Shown here: positions 37,727 through 47,453 of the stretch, in pieces
How the letters are laid out: every line of letters begins with the position of its first letter
How positions within the stretch are numbered: the stretch's first letter is position 1
Origin: MSPOR6 sp964652195
GTDB taxonomy: Bacteria > Poribacteria > WGA-4E > WGA-3G
DNA: 64,000 bases
Assembly: GCA_964652195.1 (NCBI GenBank)
Contig: CAZZBB010000106.1
Coordinates: 67,930-131,929, forward strand
Direction of reading: 5' to 3'
Program-made: the position numbers and the translations under genes
Notes under the pieces: model-generated
Told to the model about the DNA's origin: nothing
The model's database searches: none
What the model saw: the letters and a program-made list of their open reading frames with translations, nothing else

Positions 37727-38791
37727 TTGGACCTAAAAGATTTACGCGGCCAAATCAACAACATAGATAATGAGCTTTTAGAACTACTTCATAAACGTCT
37801 TGAGATATCAAAAAGGGTGGGAAATCTAAAGGCTGATTCTGGGGAGGAAATCTATGTACCACATCGGGAAAATGAAATTCTGAATCGTCTGAAAAAACGA
37901 AATCAGGGTATATATCCGCACACTGCTATAGACAAGATATGGAACGAGATTTTCTATGCTTCACGGACAACACAAATTAAAAATCGAGTCGCATTCCTCG
38001 GTCCAGCAGGAAGTTTTGGACACACCGCATGTCTATGTTTTTTTGGTCCAAATGTTGAAATGATTCCGATCACACCACAAATTGATATCTTCACCGAAGT
38101 GGAAACAGGACGTGCACACTTTGGTGTCGTGGCAATCGAAAACTCTGTTTATGGGACAGTACGTGATGTATTAGAACGGTTCTTACATACACAATTAAAT
38201 ATCTGTGCAGAAATATACCTACCAATTAGACATCATCTCATCTCTAAAGTACAACTAAATGAGATACAACGAATATACTCACACAGACAACCTTTCTCTC
38301 AATGTAGAATGTGGTTAAACAGAAATCTGAAATCAGTAGAACAAATTGAAGTTGTCAGTACATCAGATGCAGCAAAACGGGCTGCCGATGAACCAAACAC
38401 TGCAGCTATTGCAAGTCAACTCGCAAGTGAGATGTATGATGTACCTATAATAGCAGATTCAATCATGGATGAGTCAAATAATACAACACGGTTTCTCATC
38501 ATTGGTTCTCAAATAGTTGGTAAGAGCGGGAATGACTGTACTTCTATATTCTTTGCAATTAAAGACAAAATCGGGGCATTATATCAGATATTAGGTGTTT
38601 TAGAAACACAGCAACTAAATCTTAGCTATATTGAATCACTACCGTCACGTTCAAAACCGTGGGATTATATATTTTTCGCTGATATTGATGGACATACTGA
38701 CGATAAGCATGTTCGTGAGGCACTGGATCAACTTTGGGAACTATGTCATGATGTTAAAGTTTTGGGGTCTTATCCTCGTGGCACCAAATAG
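37727..38791 (+). CDS. pheA: Bifunctional chorismate mutase / prephenate dehydratase
   Basis: A 354-residue P-protein of phenylalanine biosynthesis. Residues 1-~85 are the chorismate mutase domain (LRGQINNIDNELLELLHKRLEIS). Residues ~90-270 are prephenate dehydratase (VAFLGPAGSFGHTACLCFFG, VAIENSVYGTVRDVL, the TRF motif in NNTTRFLIIG). The last ~80 are the regulatory ACT domain, with the phenylalanine-binding ESLPSR. Start is TTG at 37727 with AGGAG 9 nt upstream. Chorismate to phenylpyruvate occurs in two steps in the cytoplasm. A G usually seen in GALY is conserved here as IGALYQILGVL. Confidence 0.93.
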   Translation: MDLKDLRGQINNIDNELLELLHKRLEISKRVGNLKADSGEEIYVPHRENEILNRLKKRNQGIYPHTAIDKIWNEIFYASRTTQIKNRVAFLGPAGSFGHTACLCFFGPNVEMIPITPQIDIFTEVETGRAHFGVVAIENSVYGTVRDVLERFLHTQLNICAEIYLPIRHHLISKVQLNEIQRIYSHRQPFSQCRMWLNRNLKSVEQIEVVSTSDAAKRAADEPNTAAIASQLASEMYDVPIIADSIMDESNNTTRFLIIGSQIVGKSGNDCTSIFFAIKDKIGALYQILGVLETQQLNLSYIESLPSRSKPWDYIFFADIDGHTDDKHVREALDQLWELCHDVKVLGSYPRGTK

Positions 38792-38936
38792 TATCTAACC
38801 ATCATAGATCCCCATTCCTAACGATTTTATACCATTCAAATAGACTTCTAATTATCCATATAAAATCAGATAGTATATTTACTACACAATTCTTCAATTT
38901 CTCTTATATTCATCGTCCCTTAGTCTATATTGAAGT

Positions 38937-40073
38937 ATGAAAAGCACATTAACCCATCAAATTCATACCCGTTCAAAAGAACTCGGATTTGAACTCGTTG
39001 GTATTTCACCTGCCAAAGAGAGCGAAACTATAGAACTATATAGAAAATGGATTGAAAACGGATATGCAGGTAAAATGGGATATCTTGAAAGACACTTACC
39101 ACTCAAAGAAGATCCCAGAACACTTCTTAAAGAGACAAAGTCTGTGATAAGTCTCGCCATGAATTATTACACCGTTGATCCTCCAAAAGAGTTGTCTGAT
39201 GATCCGAGTCGTGGACAGATATCGCGTTATGCATGGGGGGATGATTATCATGATGTCATCCGGGATAGACTTCAGCAACTTGTTGATTACATTAAACCCT
39301 TGGCTGAATCAGAATTGCAAAGCCGCGTTTTTGTAGATTCAGGACCTATACTGGAAAGAGAATATGCCCAGAAATCGGGTCTCGGTTGGATTGGCAAGAA
39401 TACAAACCTGATAAACTGGCAAACGGGTTCTTGGTATTTTCTTGCTGAAATACTAATTAGTCTTGAATTAGAATACAATAATCAACCTATTAGAGGAAGT
39501 TGTGGCACCTGCACAAAGTGTATTGAGGCATGTCCAACAGATGCTATTCTTGAACCGAATGTACTTGATTCTCGACTGTGTATCTCCTATCTAACTATAG
39601 AATTAAAAGACAGTATACCAATGGAACTACGCCCACAAATAGGAAAGCTTATATTTGGGTGTGATATCTGTCAGGAAGTTTGCCCATGGAATAATAAGGC
39701 TGTTCCAACATCAGAACCAGCATTTCATCCACGTAATGACAATCTTACCCCAGAATTACTATCCTTAATGGACATAACACAATCTGATTTTAGTAAAAAA
39801 TACAAAGGAAGTCCTATCAAACGCACGAAGTGGAAGGGTTTCCTACGAAATGTAATCGTAGCTATTGGCAACTGGGGTTCACCCACTGCTGTTCCTGCCT
39901 TAAAAAAAGCATTAATTAATGATGAACCTATGATACGTGGACATGCTGCGTGGGCATTGGGACAAATTGGAGGAGAAAATGCTACAATAGCATTAGAGAA
40001 TCAATTAGAGAATGAAATTGCCCTTGAGGTTATCACTGAAATTAAGGATGCCCTACATTCCATATCCAACTGA
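38937..40073 (+). CDS. queG: Epoxyqueuosine reductase QueG
   Basis: A 378-residue cytoplasmic enzyme that reduces epoxyqueuosine to queuosine in tRNA, using cobalamin and two [4Fe-4S] clusters. Cluster motifs are visible as CGTCTKCIEACP (~residue 193) and CDICQEVCPWN (~241). The substrate-fold signatures RYAWGDDYHDV and DSGPILEREYAQKSGLGWIGKNT are present. The C-terminal ~60 residues form HEAT-like repeats (AVPALKKALINDEPMIRGHAAWALGQIGG), as usual in this family. No other queuosine genes are nearby. The ATG follows TTGAAGT, without a strong ribosome site. Confidence 0.93.
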   Translation: MKSTLTHQIHTRSKELGFELVGISPAKESETIELYRKWIENGYAGKMGYLERHLPLKEDPRTLLKETKSVISLAMNYYTVDPPKELSDDPSRGQISRYAWGDDYHDVIRDRLQQLVDYIKPLAESELQSRVFVDSGPILEREYAQKSGLGWIGKNTNLINWQTGSWYFLAEILISLELEYNNQPIRGSCGTCTKCIEACPTDAILEPNVLDSRLCISYLTIELKDSIPMELRPQIGKLIFGCDICQEVCPWNNKAVPTSEPAFHPRNDNLTPELLSLMDITQSDFSKKYKGSPIKRTKWKGFLRNVIVAIGNWGSPTAVPALKKALINDEPMIRGHAAWALGQIGGENATIALENQLENEIALEVITEIKDALHSISN

Positions 40074-40319
40074 GTTATATCCTTTTCTTATAGATACTCT
40101 TACTGGATCAGTGCATTCTCAGCTACATCTCCTGTTTGTTCAAAATATAGGTGAGTCTTCAAAATTTCCCAAATAGGGGCAAAAACCCGTATAAAAATGT
40201 TTCAAATAAAAATAATACCAATACTACTACATATTTGGGAGTTTCTTCCAAAACTGTACTTATATTTCCAAATGCGATATTCTCATTATTTATTAAACTG
40301 GCACAAGTCGTAATATAGG

Positions 40320-40451
40320 TTATTGATAGTTGACTTCGTAGGTTGGGTTGAACCCGGGGAGGGTCAAAAGACCTTCATACCGTTGATTGTGAAACCCAAC
40401 ATTTCCGGAATGTCCAAAGCTACATATTGAGTTTCGTTCCACAACCCCATA
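40320..40451. repeat. Hairpin-dense repeat element, short copy
   Basis: Begins TTATTGATAGTTGACTTCG then TAGGTTGGGTTGAACCCGGG and shares blocks with 10365-10566 in the same order (GGTCAAAAGACC, TTCATACCGTTGATT, GTGAAACCCAACA, GAGTTTCGTTCC). It lies in the ~1 kb gene-free stretch 40074-41080, which otherwise holds the three small structures listed below. Confidence 0.65.
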
Positions 40452-40475
40452 GGTGTCAATTTAATCATTAGGTTC

Positions 40476-40524
40476 TTCTGTGGGAGGGGGATTCCGATCC
40501 CCGATCTTCTCTGCTCGCACAGAA
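40476..40524. repeat. Nested hairpin, TTCTGTG...CACAGAA
   Basis: Outer arms TTCTGTG (40476-40482) and CACAGAA (40518-40524) enclose a perfect inner hairpin GGGGAT-TCCG-ATCCCC (40487-40502). No T-run. It looks like another small palindromic repeat. Confidence 0.5.
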
Positions 40525-40770
40525 ATGGTATCAGATGAAAACCAAAGATGTACTTTGTTTACACTCAAGTTATATAAATATTAACTTGTGTGATTCACGG
40601 AAAATTGGTATAGTTAAAATTATAAACCCTTATAGAATAAGGGTTCGCAAAAATGCTCCGTGAAGGTTTCCGTGAAAGTGAGGTTATATCAGAACAACAA
40701 ATATTAACACTTTTTCCAAACACATCGTTCATATATCTAATACCATCTCTAATTGAAGATGTCTCTTTTT

Positions 40771-40803
40771 TGTAGCACAAACTGTTAGTTTGTGGCGTAT
40801 TAG
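40771..40803. repeat. Dispersed short palindromic repeat, copy 3 of 3
   Basis: TGTAGCACAAACTGTTAGTT followed by TGTGGCGTATTA, with CAAACT/AGTTTG pairing. Same family as 4269-4304 and 10274-10304. Confidence 0.6.
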
Positions 40804-40861
40804 ATTACATTTCAAAAAACTGTAATGTGAACGCATTTTTTAGAAATGGTATAACATCTTG

Positions 40862-40892
40862 CAGAGTGGTTTGAGTCTATCAAACCACTCTG
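40862..40892. terminator. Perfect 13-bp hairpin
   Basis: CAGAGTGGTTTGA pairs with TCAAACCACTCTG around GTCTA. A weak TTTAG follows. No gene ends close by (queG stops ~790 bp upstream), so the role as terminator is doubtful; it may be a binding site or repeat. Confidence 0.4.
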
Positions 40893-41080
40893 TTTAGATA
40901 ATAGCATTTTATTAGAAAAAGATTGAACTCTACACAAAGATAGGTGTATATACAATTAGGTTACTTCAGGTACATTCATCTTGATTTAATGATAGGCATA
41001 ATATTTCTACTAATTGCACAACCTGTATCTTACGTTTATCCATTCTTTTAGCAGTAAGGGAGACATAAAGGAGATTTACA

Positions 41081-43246
41081 ATGAAAAGACAATATTCTCT
41101 AACAATATTATTAATTATACTTTTCACTGGTGTTGTAAACTTAGGATATACACAAGGAATTTTCCTGACCCATTCAAGACAGAGACCCAGTATCGAAAAC
41201 CTTAGAATTGAAAGACATCATATTAACGTCTCCATAGAAAACCAACTTGCCACAACTAAGATTGATCAAATCTTTGCCAATCCCAACAACCGTGTGTTGG
41301 AGGGAACATATATTTTCCCATTACAGGATGATGTTGCAATCTCAGATTTTGTTTTATATATAGATGGACAACCTGTAAAAGGAGAATTACTCGCAAAAGA
41401 TAAAGCACGTGCGACCTATGAAGGTATAGTCCGTTCAATGCAAGATCCAGCATTACTTGAATATATCGGAACTCGGGCATTTAAAGCAAGGGTATTCCCA
41501 ATCCCTGCACACGGGGAACGACGTATACAAATGGAATATTCACAAGTAATAAAAGTAGATTCAAATCTGGCAAAATATACTTACCCCTTACGAACGGATA
41601 AATTTACCAACAACCCAGTTGGAAGTCTCGCAGTATCAATCGATATTAAGAGTAAACATGAACTCAAGAGTATTTATTCTCCTTCCCATGAAATTGCAAT
41701 CAACAGAAAGGACAATCATAGTGCTAATCTTAGCTATGAAGGATCTAACGTTCATGCAAGACGAGATTTCACTTGTTATTATTCCCTTTCAGATAAAGAA
41801 TTTGGTATAGACCTTATTACACATAGGGATAATCTCGACAAAGCGGGTTTCTTCATGCTTCTTATTTCTCCAAAATATAAGGTAAACAAAAAGGATATAA
41901 TTGAGAAAGATTTCATTTTTATACTTGACCGTTCTGGTAGTATGAAAGGTAGAAAAATAGAACAAGCTAAAGATGCTCTTCGTTTTTGTGTTAATAATCT
42001 GAATGATGGAGACCGGTTCAATTTGATCTTATTCAATACAGATGTAGAATCGTTTTCAGATGAATTGGTTCCGATTAAAAAGCAACGTGAAAACGCACTT
42101 GCTTTCATAGAGGACATTGAAGGGAATGGTGGAACGAATATCAATGATGCACTTTTAACACCGTTATCAGAAAAACCTGATCCTACACGACCACGTATAG
42201 TTGTGTTCCTAACTGATGGAGAAGCAACTGTTGGTACCACAGACACTGAACTTATACTTAAGAATGTTGCTAAGGTAAATAAGAATGAATCCAGAATCTT
42301 TGTATTCGGTGTAGGATACGATGTGAACGTCAATTTACTTGATAAGATGGCTGAAGAAAATAGTGGAACCCGACAATATGTAAAACCAAAAGAGGATTTA
42401 GAGATAGCTGTATCTACCTTCTTCACAAAAGTAAGTGAACCTATTTTGGTCAACTTAGAATTGGATATTGAAAACATCAGAATCAAAGACCAATATCCAC
42501 AGAAATTGCCCCATCTATTTCGCGGATCACAAATTACAGTCCTTGGACGGTATACAGGAATAGGTAAGTCTAAACTTGTTCTACATGGTGATATTGAAGG
42601 AAAGAAGCATGAGTTCTCTAATAATGCTAAATTTCCTAAGAAAGAAACAGACCATCAATTCTTGCCTAAGTTATGGGCTCAACGCAAGGTAGCATATTTG
42701 GTGGATGAAGTTAGATTGAATGGAGAGAATAAAGAACTCATAGATGAGATTACGAGACTTAGTAAGAAATATGGAATTGTTACACCCTATACCTCATTCT
42801 TGGTTACTGAAGATATGAAAGATGACCCTGTATTTACGCATCTTCAAAGAGGCAGAATTAATGAAGCTCGACAGTTTGGGCGATCAGCTGGCATACCTGC
42901 ATCAACTCCTAAATCTGCGAAACTTGCCGAATCATTAACTGCTACTCCCCGTGTTAGGGCAATTCAAGATAGTGTACAATTACAAGCCATTAAGATCCAA
43001 GAACAATTAGCCAAGACATCTGAAGTGATAAAAGTCGTAAAAGATAAAACATTCCATCTAAAGAAGGACGTTTGGGTGGATAGTGACCATAAACCAGAAA
43101 CAAAGACTACCAAGATAGAGTTTGGAAGTGATGCATATTTCGAACTACTTAAGAATGAACCAGAATTATCTAAATATTTGGCGATTGGAAAGCATGTAAT
43201 AGTATGTTATAAGAAAACATGCTATGAAATACATCCACCTAAATAA
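41081..43246 (+). CDS. VIT and von Willebrand A domain protein, exported
   Basis: A 721-residue protein with a signal peptide (residues ~1-24), a VIT (vault/inter-alpha-trypsin) domain of ~130 residues containing TKIDQIFANPNNRVLEGTYIFPL and ATYEGIVRSMQDPALLEY, and a VWA domain from about residue 275 with the MIDAS motif DRSGSMKGRK and a later TDGEATVG. The C-terminal part is charged and helical, without a sorting signal I know. Such proteins bind partners in the envelope or outside the cell. AAGGAG lies before the ATG. It is convergent with the methyltransferase gene. Confidence 0.86.
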   Translation: MKRQYSLTILLIILFTGVVNLGYTQGIFLTHSRQRPSIENLRIERHHINVSIENQLATTKIDQIFANPNNRVLEGTYIFPLQDDVAISDFVLYIDGQPVKGELLAKDKARATYEGIVRSMQDPALLEYIGTRAFKARVFPIPAHGERRIQMEYSQVIKVDSNLAKYTYPLRTDKFTNNPVGSLAVSIDIKSKHELKSIYSPSHEIAINRKDNHSANLSYEGSNVHARRDFTCYYSLSDKEFGIDLITHRDNLDKAGFFMLLISPKYKVNKKDIIEKDFIFILDRSGSMKGRKIEQAKDALRFCVNNLNDGDRFNLILFNTDVESFSDELVPIKKQRENALAFIEDIEGNGGTNINDALLTPLSEKPDPTRPRIVVFLTDGEATVGTTDTELILKNVAKVNKNESRIFVFGVGYDVNVNLLDKMAEENSGTRQYVKPKEDLEIAVSTFFTKVSEPILVNLELDIENIRIKDQYPQKLPHLFRGSQITVLGRYTGIGKSKLVLHGDIEGKKHEFSNNAKFPKKETDHQFLPKLWAQRKVAYLVDEVRLNGENKELIDEITRLSKKYGIVTPYTSFLVTEDMKDDPVFTHLQRGRINEARQFGRSAGIPASTPKSAKLAESLTATPRVRAIQDSVQLQAIKIQEQLAKTSEVIKVVKDKTFHLKKDVWVDSDHKPETKTTKIEFGSDAYFELLKNEPELSKYLAIGKHVIVCYKKTCYEIHPPK

Positions 43247-43265
43247 GATTAATTATCAAACTGTA

Positions 43266-43940
43266 TCAACTATACGCATTATATATTGTGTATATGTTGA
43301 TGAGAATACTATTATCAATAGGTTGTATTGGGCAAGTGGATTCCTCATAACTAAATCCATTTTCAGCGATTAAGTCTAAAAATCCACTTGCATTTTCTCT
43401 ATTTGGTTCGGAAAAAAGTGCGACACCATTAGACTTGAGTAAATCTTTAAGCAATCCTATAATTGGTTTCCAGTTCTGTTCATCATATATCACATCCGAA
43501 GCAAGAATAAAATCGAATTTAGAATTAAGACATGGCGTGTTCCAATCCATTTGAACTAATTTTGGAGATTCAATTCCATTCTGTTGAGAATTCTCCAATG
43601 AAAAGTATAGTGCTTCAATTTCAAAGTCTGTAAAAATCACATCTGCACCATATAAATTGGCGACAATACCTACGAGTCCAAATCCACACCCGATCTCAAG
43701 TATACTCTTATTACTCAGATCTCCTAATTCTGAAATATGATGTGATAAAGCAATCGCCGAATCCCATAGGTATGTCCAATAGGGTAAGTAGAGTATTCCA
43801 TCACTGTCTTCCCTACTAAATATCTCTAATAGGTTATCCGGATGATTGATGATAGTAAGCTTAATATCTCTGTTGTTAAGGGAGATATTTTTATGAGTTG
43901 TTGGGTAATCCTTCAGTCTTTGGGATAATTCTATGTTCAT
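43266..43940 (-). CDS. Class I SAM-dependent methyltransferase (lysine-methyltransferase-like)
   Basis: A 224-residue methyltransferase with SILEIGCGFGLVGIVANLYGADVIFTDFE (SAM-binding GxGxG region, residues ~78-105) and LASDVIYDEQNWKPI, the DxxY segment typical of METTL21/protein-lysine methyltransferase-like enzymes. The target is unknown. It overlaps nothing, starts just downstream of the enolase-superfamily gene (23 bp) in the same direction, and may be co-transcribed. No strong ribosome site is seen. Confidence 0.78.
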   Translation of the reverse strand: MNIELSQRLKDYPTTHKNISLNNRDIKLTIINHPDNLLEIFSREDSDGILYLPYWTYLWDSAIALSHHISELGDLSNKSILEIGCGFGLVGIVANLYGADVIFTDFEIEALYFSLENSQQNGIESPKLVQMDWNTPCLNSKFDFILASDVIYDEQNWKPIIGLLKDLLKSNGVALFSEPNRENASGFLDLIAENGFSYEESTCPIQPIDNSILINIYTIYNAYS

Positions 43941-43962
43941 CTGAATTTAGTAAGATATAGGT

Positions 43963-45144
43963 TTATATAACTTCCATCCAGACACCCGGAACAAATCCTG
44001 GATATTTACCTTCACTAAATGCAGGATAGTATTCACCCTCATTATTAAAATCATGCACTGTCTCACCACCATCATCGTTGGGAATATGAACTCTACAGGT
44101 ATAATCACTACCTTGGAACAACTGTTGCGGTGTGGGTTCAGATGGATCAACTTGATATTCTGATAATGCTTTCTCATCCACTGTTATACCGAGTCCGGGG
44201 GCATCTGACACAGCAATTGTCCCATCAACAACATCAAGCCGTTTTTCAAGTAGATCTGATTCCCATAGTTCATGGCAAGTAATTGCAGGAAGTTCCGCTT
44301 GTGAAAGCACTGCACCAAGATGAACACAATATGCTGTCGTAATACCAGTTCCAACCATCTGTAACCAGAACGGTTGTCCAAATGAAGAACAGAGTGAATT
44401 AGTTCTGAGAAGGGAATTTACACCGCCCCCAACGACAAATCCACCACAACAGCGCGCATGTAAACAAGATTCATTGTAATGTTCAACAATCCGTTTTTCT
44501 ACTGCTTCTTGTAGTCTACCTGCACCTTCTATATCTGTACCAAGATAGAATGGACTTTCATAGATGGCAACATTAGGGTGTTGATCCAACTGTTGTAGCA
44601 CAGGAATCGCATTATCTGCATTCAACAAAAATCCATTGAAATCTATATCAAGACGGTAGTCTTCTGGGACAGCATTACCAACAGCATCAACTTGTGCGAA
44701 AATATCACGCCAAGGTCTTGCCTTTAACTTCGCTGATGTGTACCCTCTTTTTACGGATTCTTCAACCTCAGCAACCCAATCTTCTGGTGGCATATCTATA
44801 TCCCACCATGAGATTGGACACCTATCACGAACTTTAGGACCAATTAAATCGGAAACCGAAACTCCTACAGTTTTTCCAACTGCATCATAAATTGACATCT
44901 GGATACCAAATCCAATTCCACCATTGTTCATACATGCAAAAGGATTCTGTCCAATTACACCTTCAATACTTCCAGACTCATCAGACAGGTTTTCACCATA
45001 ACCGATAACTCCATTACTAAGTTCTGTGCGGAACACATGGACTCGTTCACCATGGGTTGCAGCGCGTTGCATATGACGACTAACTCTTTCACAATAAAAA
45101 GGGATATTTAAAGCTATTGTCTCTATATGTTTAACAGTAAGCAT
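43963..45144 (-). CDS. Mandelate racemase/muconate lactonizing enzyme-type protein (enolase superfamily)
   Basis: A 393-residue enolase-superfamily enzyme. The N-terminal capping domain (~1-125) precedes the barrel. The K139-x-K141 acid/base motif (AKLKARPW), D168 (LDIDFNG) and E196 (IYESPFY) are in position for catalysis and metal binding. The family removes an alpha proton from a carboxylate, in dehydration or racemisation of acid sugars. The later metal ligand and the second catalytic residue are less clear, so substrate class is undecided. The upstream gene region has TGCTACAAT, a possible extended -10. It neighbours a PhyH gene, divergently. Confidence 0.8.
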   Translation of the reverse strand: MLTVKHIETIALNIPFYCERVSRHMQRAATHGERVHVFRTELSNGVIGYGENLSDESGSIEGVIGQNPFACMNNGGIGFGIQMSIYDAVGKTVGVSVSDLIGPKVRDRCPISWWDIDMPPEDWVAEVEESVKRGYTSAKLKARPWRDIFAQVDAVGNAVPEDYRLDIDFNGFLLNADNAIPVLQQLDQHPNVAIYESPFYLGTDIEGAGRLQEAVEKRIVEHYNESCLHARCCGGFVVGGGVNSLLRTNSLCSSFGQPFWLQMVGTGITTAYCVHLGAVLSQAELPAITCHELWESDLLEKRLDVVDGTIAVSDAPGLGITVDEKALSEYQVDPSEPTPQQLFQGSDYTCRVHIPNDDGGETVHDFNNEGEYYPAFSEGKYPGFVPGVWMEVI

Positions 45145-45338
45145 GGGAAACCTCTATACATCAGATTTGTAGGAATTGTAGCATAATAACAAATAATACG
45201 TAAGTAATACTACGATTATATCCACTTAAATCAATTATCAATACCAAAATAAAAAATAAAATGAAGAAAAATATCATTAGTCTCAACATATAGGTAGACG
45301 GATGATTTTAGGATGTACTTATACCAATTCTATATCAT

Positions 45339-45368
45339 TTGACACCCTCACATTTATGTTGGTATAAT
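45339..45368 (+). promoter_or_regulatory. Consensus sigma-70 promoter, TTGACA-18-TATAAT
   Basis: Both hexamers are perfect: TTGACA at 45339-45344 and TATAAT at 45363-45368, spacer 18 bp. It drives the PhyH gene at 45427 with a leader of about 50 nt. Confidence 0.85.
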
Positions 45369-45426
45369 AACTATACAAGACCAATATTATGTTAGTTTTA
45401 CTGATTATTCTCTTGAGGAATGTACT

Positions 45427-46290
45427 ATGCCAAGAATTGAACCCTTTACAGTGTCAAATGATCTATTAGATACACCTGAAGAACTCCGTAGAAGGGCACA
45501 AGAAGACGGATACCTATATTTTCGCAACTTAATTGATCAAGAATCAATTAACAATATCCGTAGAGATTTCTTAGAGATCTGTCACAGACATGGTTGGGCA
45601 GAAGGTGGGGATTCTCTCATGGATGGAATTCGGACAGGAGGTCCGTTTATGGAAGGTGATGAGGGATATTGGCCTGTATTAGACGAATTTCAGTGTCTCG
45701 AATCGTTTCATGCGTTTGCTCATCATCCATCTATAATTGATATGTGTGACAAATTATTTGGTGAAAAGACATTAGTCCATCCACGGAATATAGGTAGAAT
45801 TATGTTTCCTGAAAACACTAAATACACAACTCCCGCTCATCAAGATTTTATTCACATTCGGGGAACAGAAGAAACCTATACTGCATGGATACCTTTGGGG
45901 TCTTGTCCACAGCATTTGGGTGGATTATCCGTATTATCAGGTTCGCATCGATCGGGGATATATCCAGTGAAACCGGCATTGGGTGCAGGAGGAGTCGGTA
46001 TTGACACCGCTCCTTTAGAAGATGATGGACTGTATTGGGTTGTTGGTGATTATGAAATTGGTGATGCTTTATTCTTCCATAGTCATGCTGTTCATAAAGC
46101 ACTACCAAATCAATCGTCAGATCGTATAAGGCTTTCTGTAGATTATCGATATCAAGGATGCTCACAACCTGTTACAGAAGGTTCACTTCTACCACACTTT
46201 AATCGCCTGGCATGGGATCAGATATATGATGAGTGGAATTCCAAAGAATATCAGTATTATTGGAACGATTTTGATCTAAACCGGGTGTAA
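45427..46290 (+). CDS. PhyH-like 2-oxoglutarate dioxygenase
   Basis: A 287-residue Fe(II)/2-oxoglutarate oxygenase. The proximal ligands are H138 and D140 (TPAHQDFIH); the distal His and Arg lie in DALFFHSHAVHKALPNQSSDRIRLSVDYRY. The N-terminal ~45 residues (DLLDTPEELRRRAQEDGYLYFRNLID) are typical. A GAGG site is 8 nt before the ATG. It has a perfect promoter and is likely well expressed. It sits back to back with the enolase-superfamily gene, so the two could share a catabolic role. Confidence 0.88.
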   Translation: MPRIEPFTVSNDLLDTPEELRRRAQEDGYLYFRNLIDQESINNIRRDFLEICHRHGWAEGGDSLMDGIRTGGPFMEGDEGYWPVLDEFQCLESFHAFAHHPSIIDMCDKLFGEKTLVHPRNIGRIMFPENTKYTTPAHQDFIHIRGTEETYTAWIPLGSCPQHLGGLSVLSGSHRSGIYPVKPALGAGGVGIDTAPLEDDGLYWVVGDYEIGDALFFHSHAVHKALPNQSSDRIRLSVDYRYQGCSQPVTEGSLLPHFNRLAWDQIYDEWNSKEYQYYWNDFDLNRV

Positions 46291-46344
46291 TTGATAAATA
46301 CTGCATAAAATAAACCCACTATTCTAAAGAAGGAATTAACATAC

Positions 46345-47424
46345 TTGTTTAAACTCACTCAGATTACCATCATTACTTGTATATTACTAATCACCATAGC
46401 TGCCTATGGAGAGAACTACACTGGGGATTTCCTAACTAATGGTATTGGAGCACGTTCTCTCGGTTTAGGTGGGGCATATGTTGGTATAGCAGACGATGCA
46501 ACCGCAACATATTGGAATCCTGCTGGAATTGCTAGTGTCGCGAATAATTATCAGGTCTGTATGATGCATGCAGCAAGACGATCAGGTTTAGGGGCATTTA
46601 ATTATGTAAGTGGTATAGGCAAAGTTTTCCCATCCTTGAGTTTAGGTGTGTCTTGGATTCGTGCGGGAATAGACGATATTCCAATTTACTATGAAGTTCC
46701 AGCATTTGATCCCAGTATTAGTGCTGACCAACGAAAAAACAATGCGAAATTCAGACCACGGGATTCAGATTTTAATCCTTCTGGTTATCTCAATGACAGT
46801 GAGAATGCATTTGTTCTAACACTCGCTACAAAAGTGGCTGTCAGTCAATCATGGTGGGATAACTTTGGAAAAGATTCTATACCACCTGAGTTCCTATTTG
46901 GGGTAAATGCAAAAGGGATTTTCCAGAGTTTCAGTGGACATGGAGACCTTGATGAAACTACTTCAGTATTTACGACTTATGGAAGTAGCGGTCTTGGATT
47001 TGATGCAGGAATTCTAATGCGGCTTCCAGATTTTAATGCACTTTTTGGATTAGAAAATGTAGGTTCACTTGCTATTGGGATGAACTTTCAGGATATATCT
47101 CAAACCACTTTAACTTGGAATACGACCTCCACATTCAAAGAATCTATTCCATCTAATTTTAATATTGGACTTGCGTTTTCTACACAGCAGATTTTCAATC
47201 GTGATCTTATATTGACATATCAATGGCAGGAACGGTATGCAGGACAATCCCATATCGGAATAGAATATGAGATAACTTCACCTATGTCTCTCCGTATAGG
47301 TTTCCGTGATAGTAGGTTAACAACCGGAATTGGAATTCAACTGAACAAATTTCGACTTGATTATGCCCTCTTAGTGGGTGATTTAATCAACACACATTTC
47401 TTGAGTGTGTTATGGACAATTTGA
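46345..47424 (+). CDS. PorV/UPF0164-like outer-membrane protein
   Basis: A 359-residue protein with a signal peptide (residues ~1-21) and TNGIGARSLGLGGAYVGIADDATATYWNPAGIA, the hallmark of the PorV/UPF0164 family of FadL-type outer-membrane barrels. The C-terminal part shows alternating beta strands and ends with LINTHFLSVLWTI. PorV relatives serve in type IX secretion or lipid transport, but no other T9SS gene is in this window. Start is TTG at 46345 with AAGGAATT upstream; it follows the PhyH gene by 54 bp. Confidence 0.82.
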   Translation: MFKLTQITIITCILLITIAAYGENYTGDFLTNGIGARSLGLGGAYVGIADDATATYWNPAGIASVANNYQVCMMHAARRSGLGAFNYVSGIGKVFPSLSLGVSWIRAGIDDIPIYYEVPAFDPSISADQRKNNAKFRPRDSDFNPSGYLNDSENAFVLTLATKVAVSQSWWDNFGKDSIPPEFLFGVNAKGIFQSFSGHGDLDETTSVFTTYGSSGLGFDAGILMRLPDFNALFGLENVGSLAIGMNFQDISQTTLTWNTTSTFKESIPSNFNIGLAFSTQQIFNRDLILTYQWQERYAGQSHIGIEYEITSPMSLRIGFRDSRLTTGIGIQLNKFRLDYALLVGDLINTHFLSVLWTI

Positions 47425-47453
47425 GGATTTTTTTCATAGATTGAAATTGAGAA

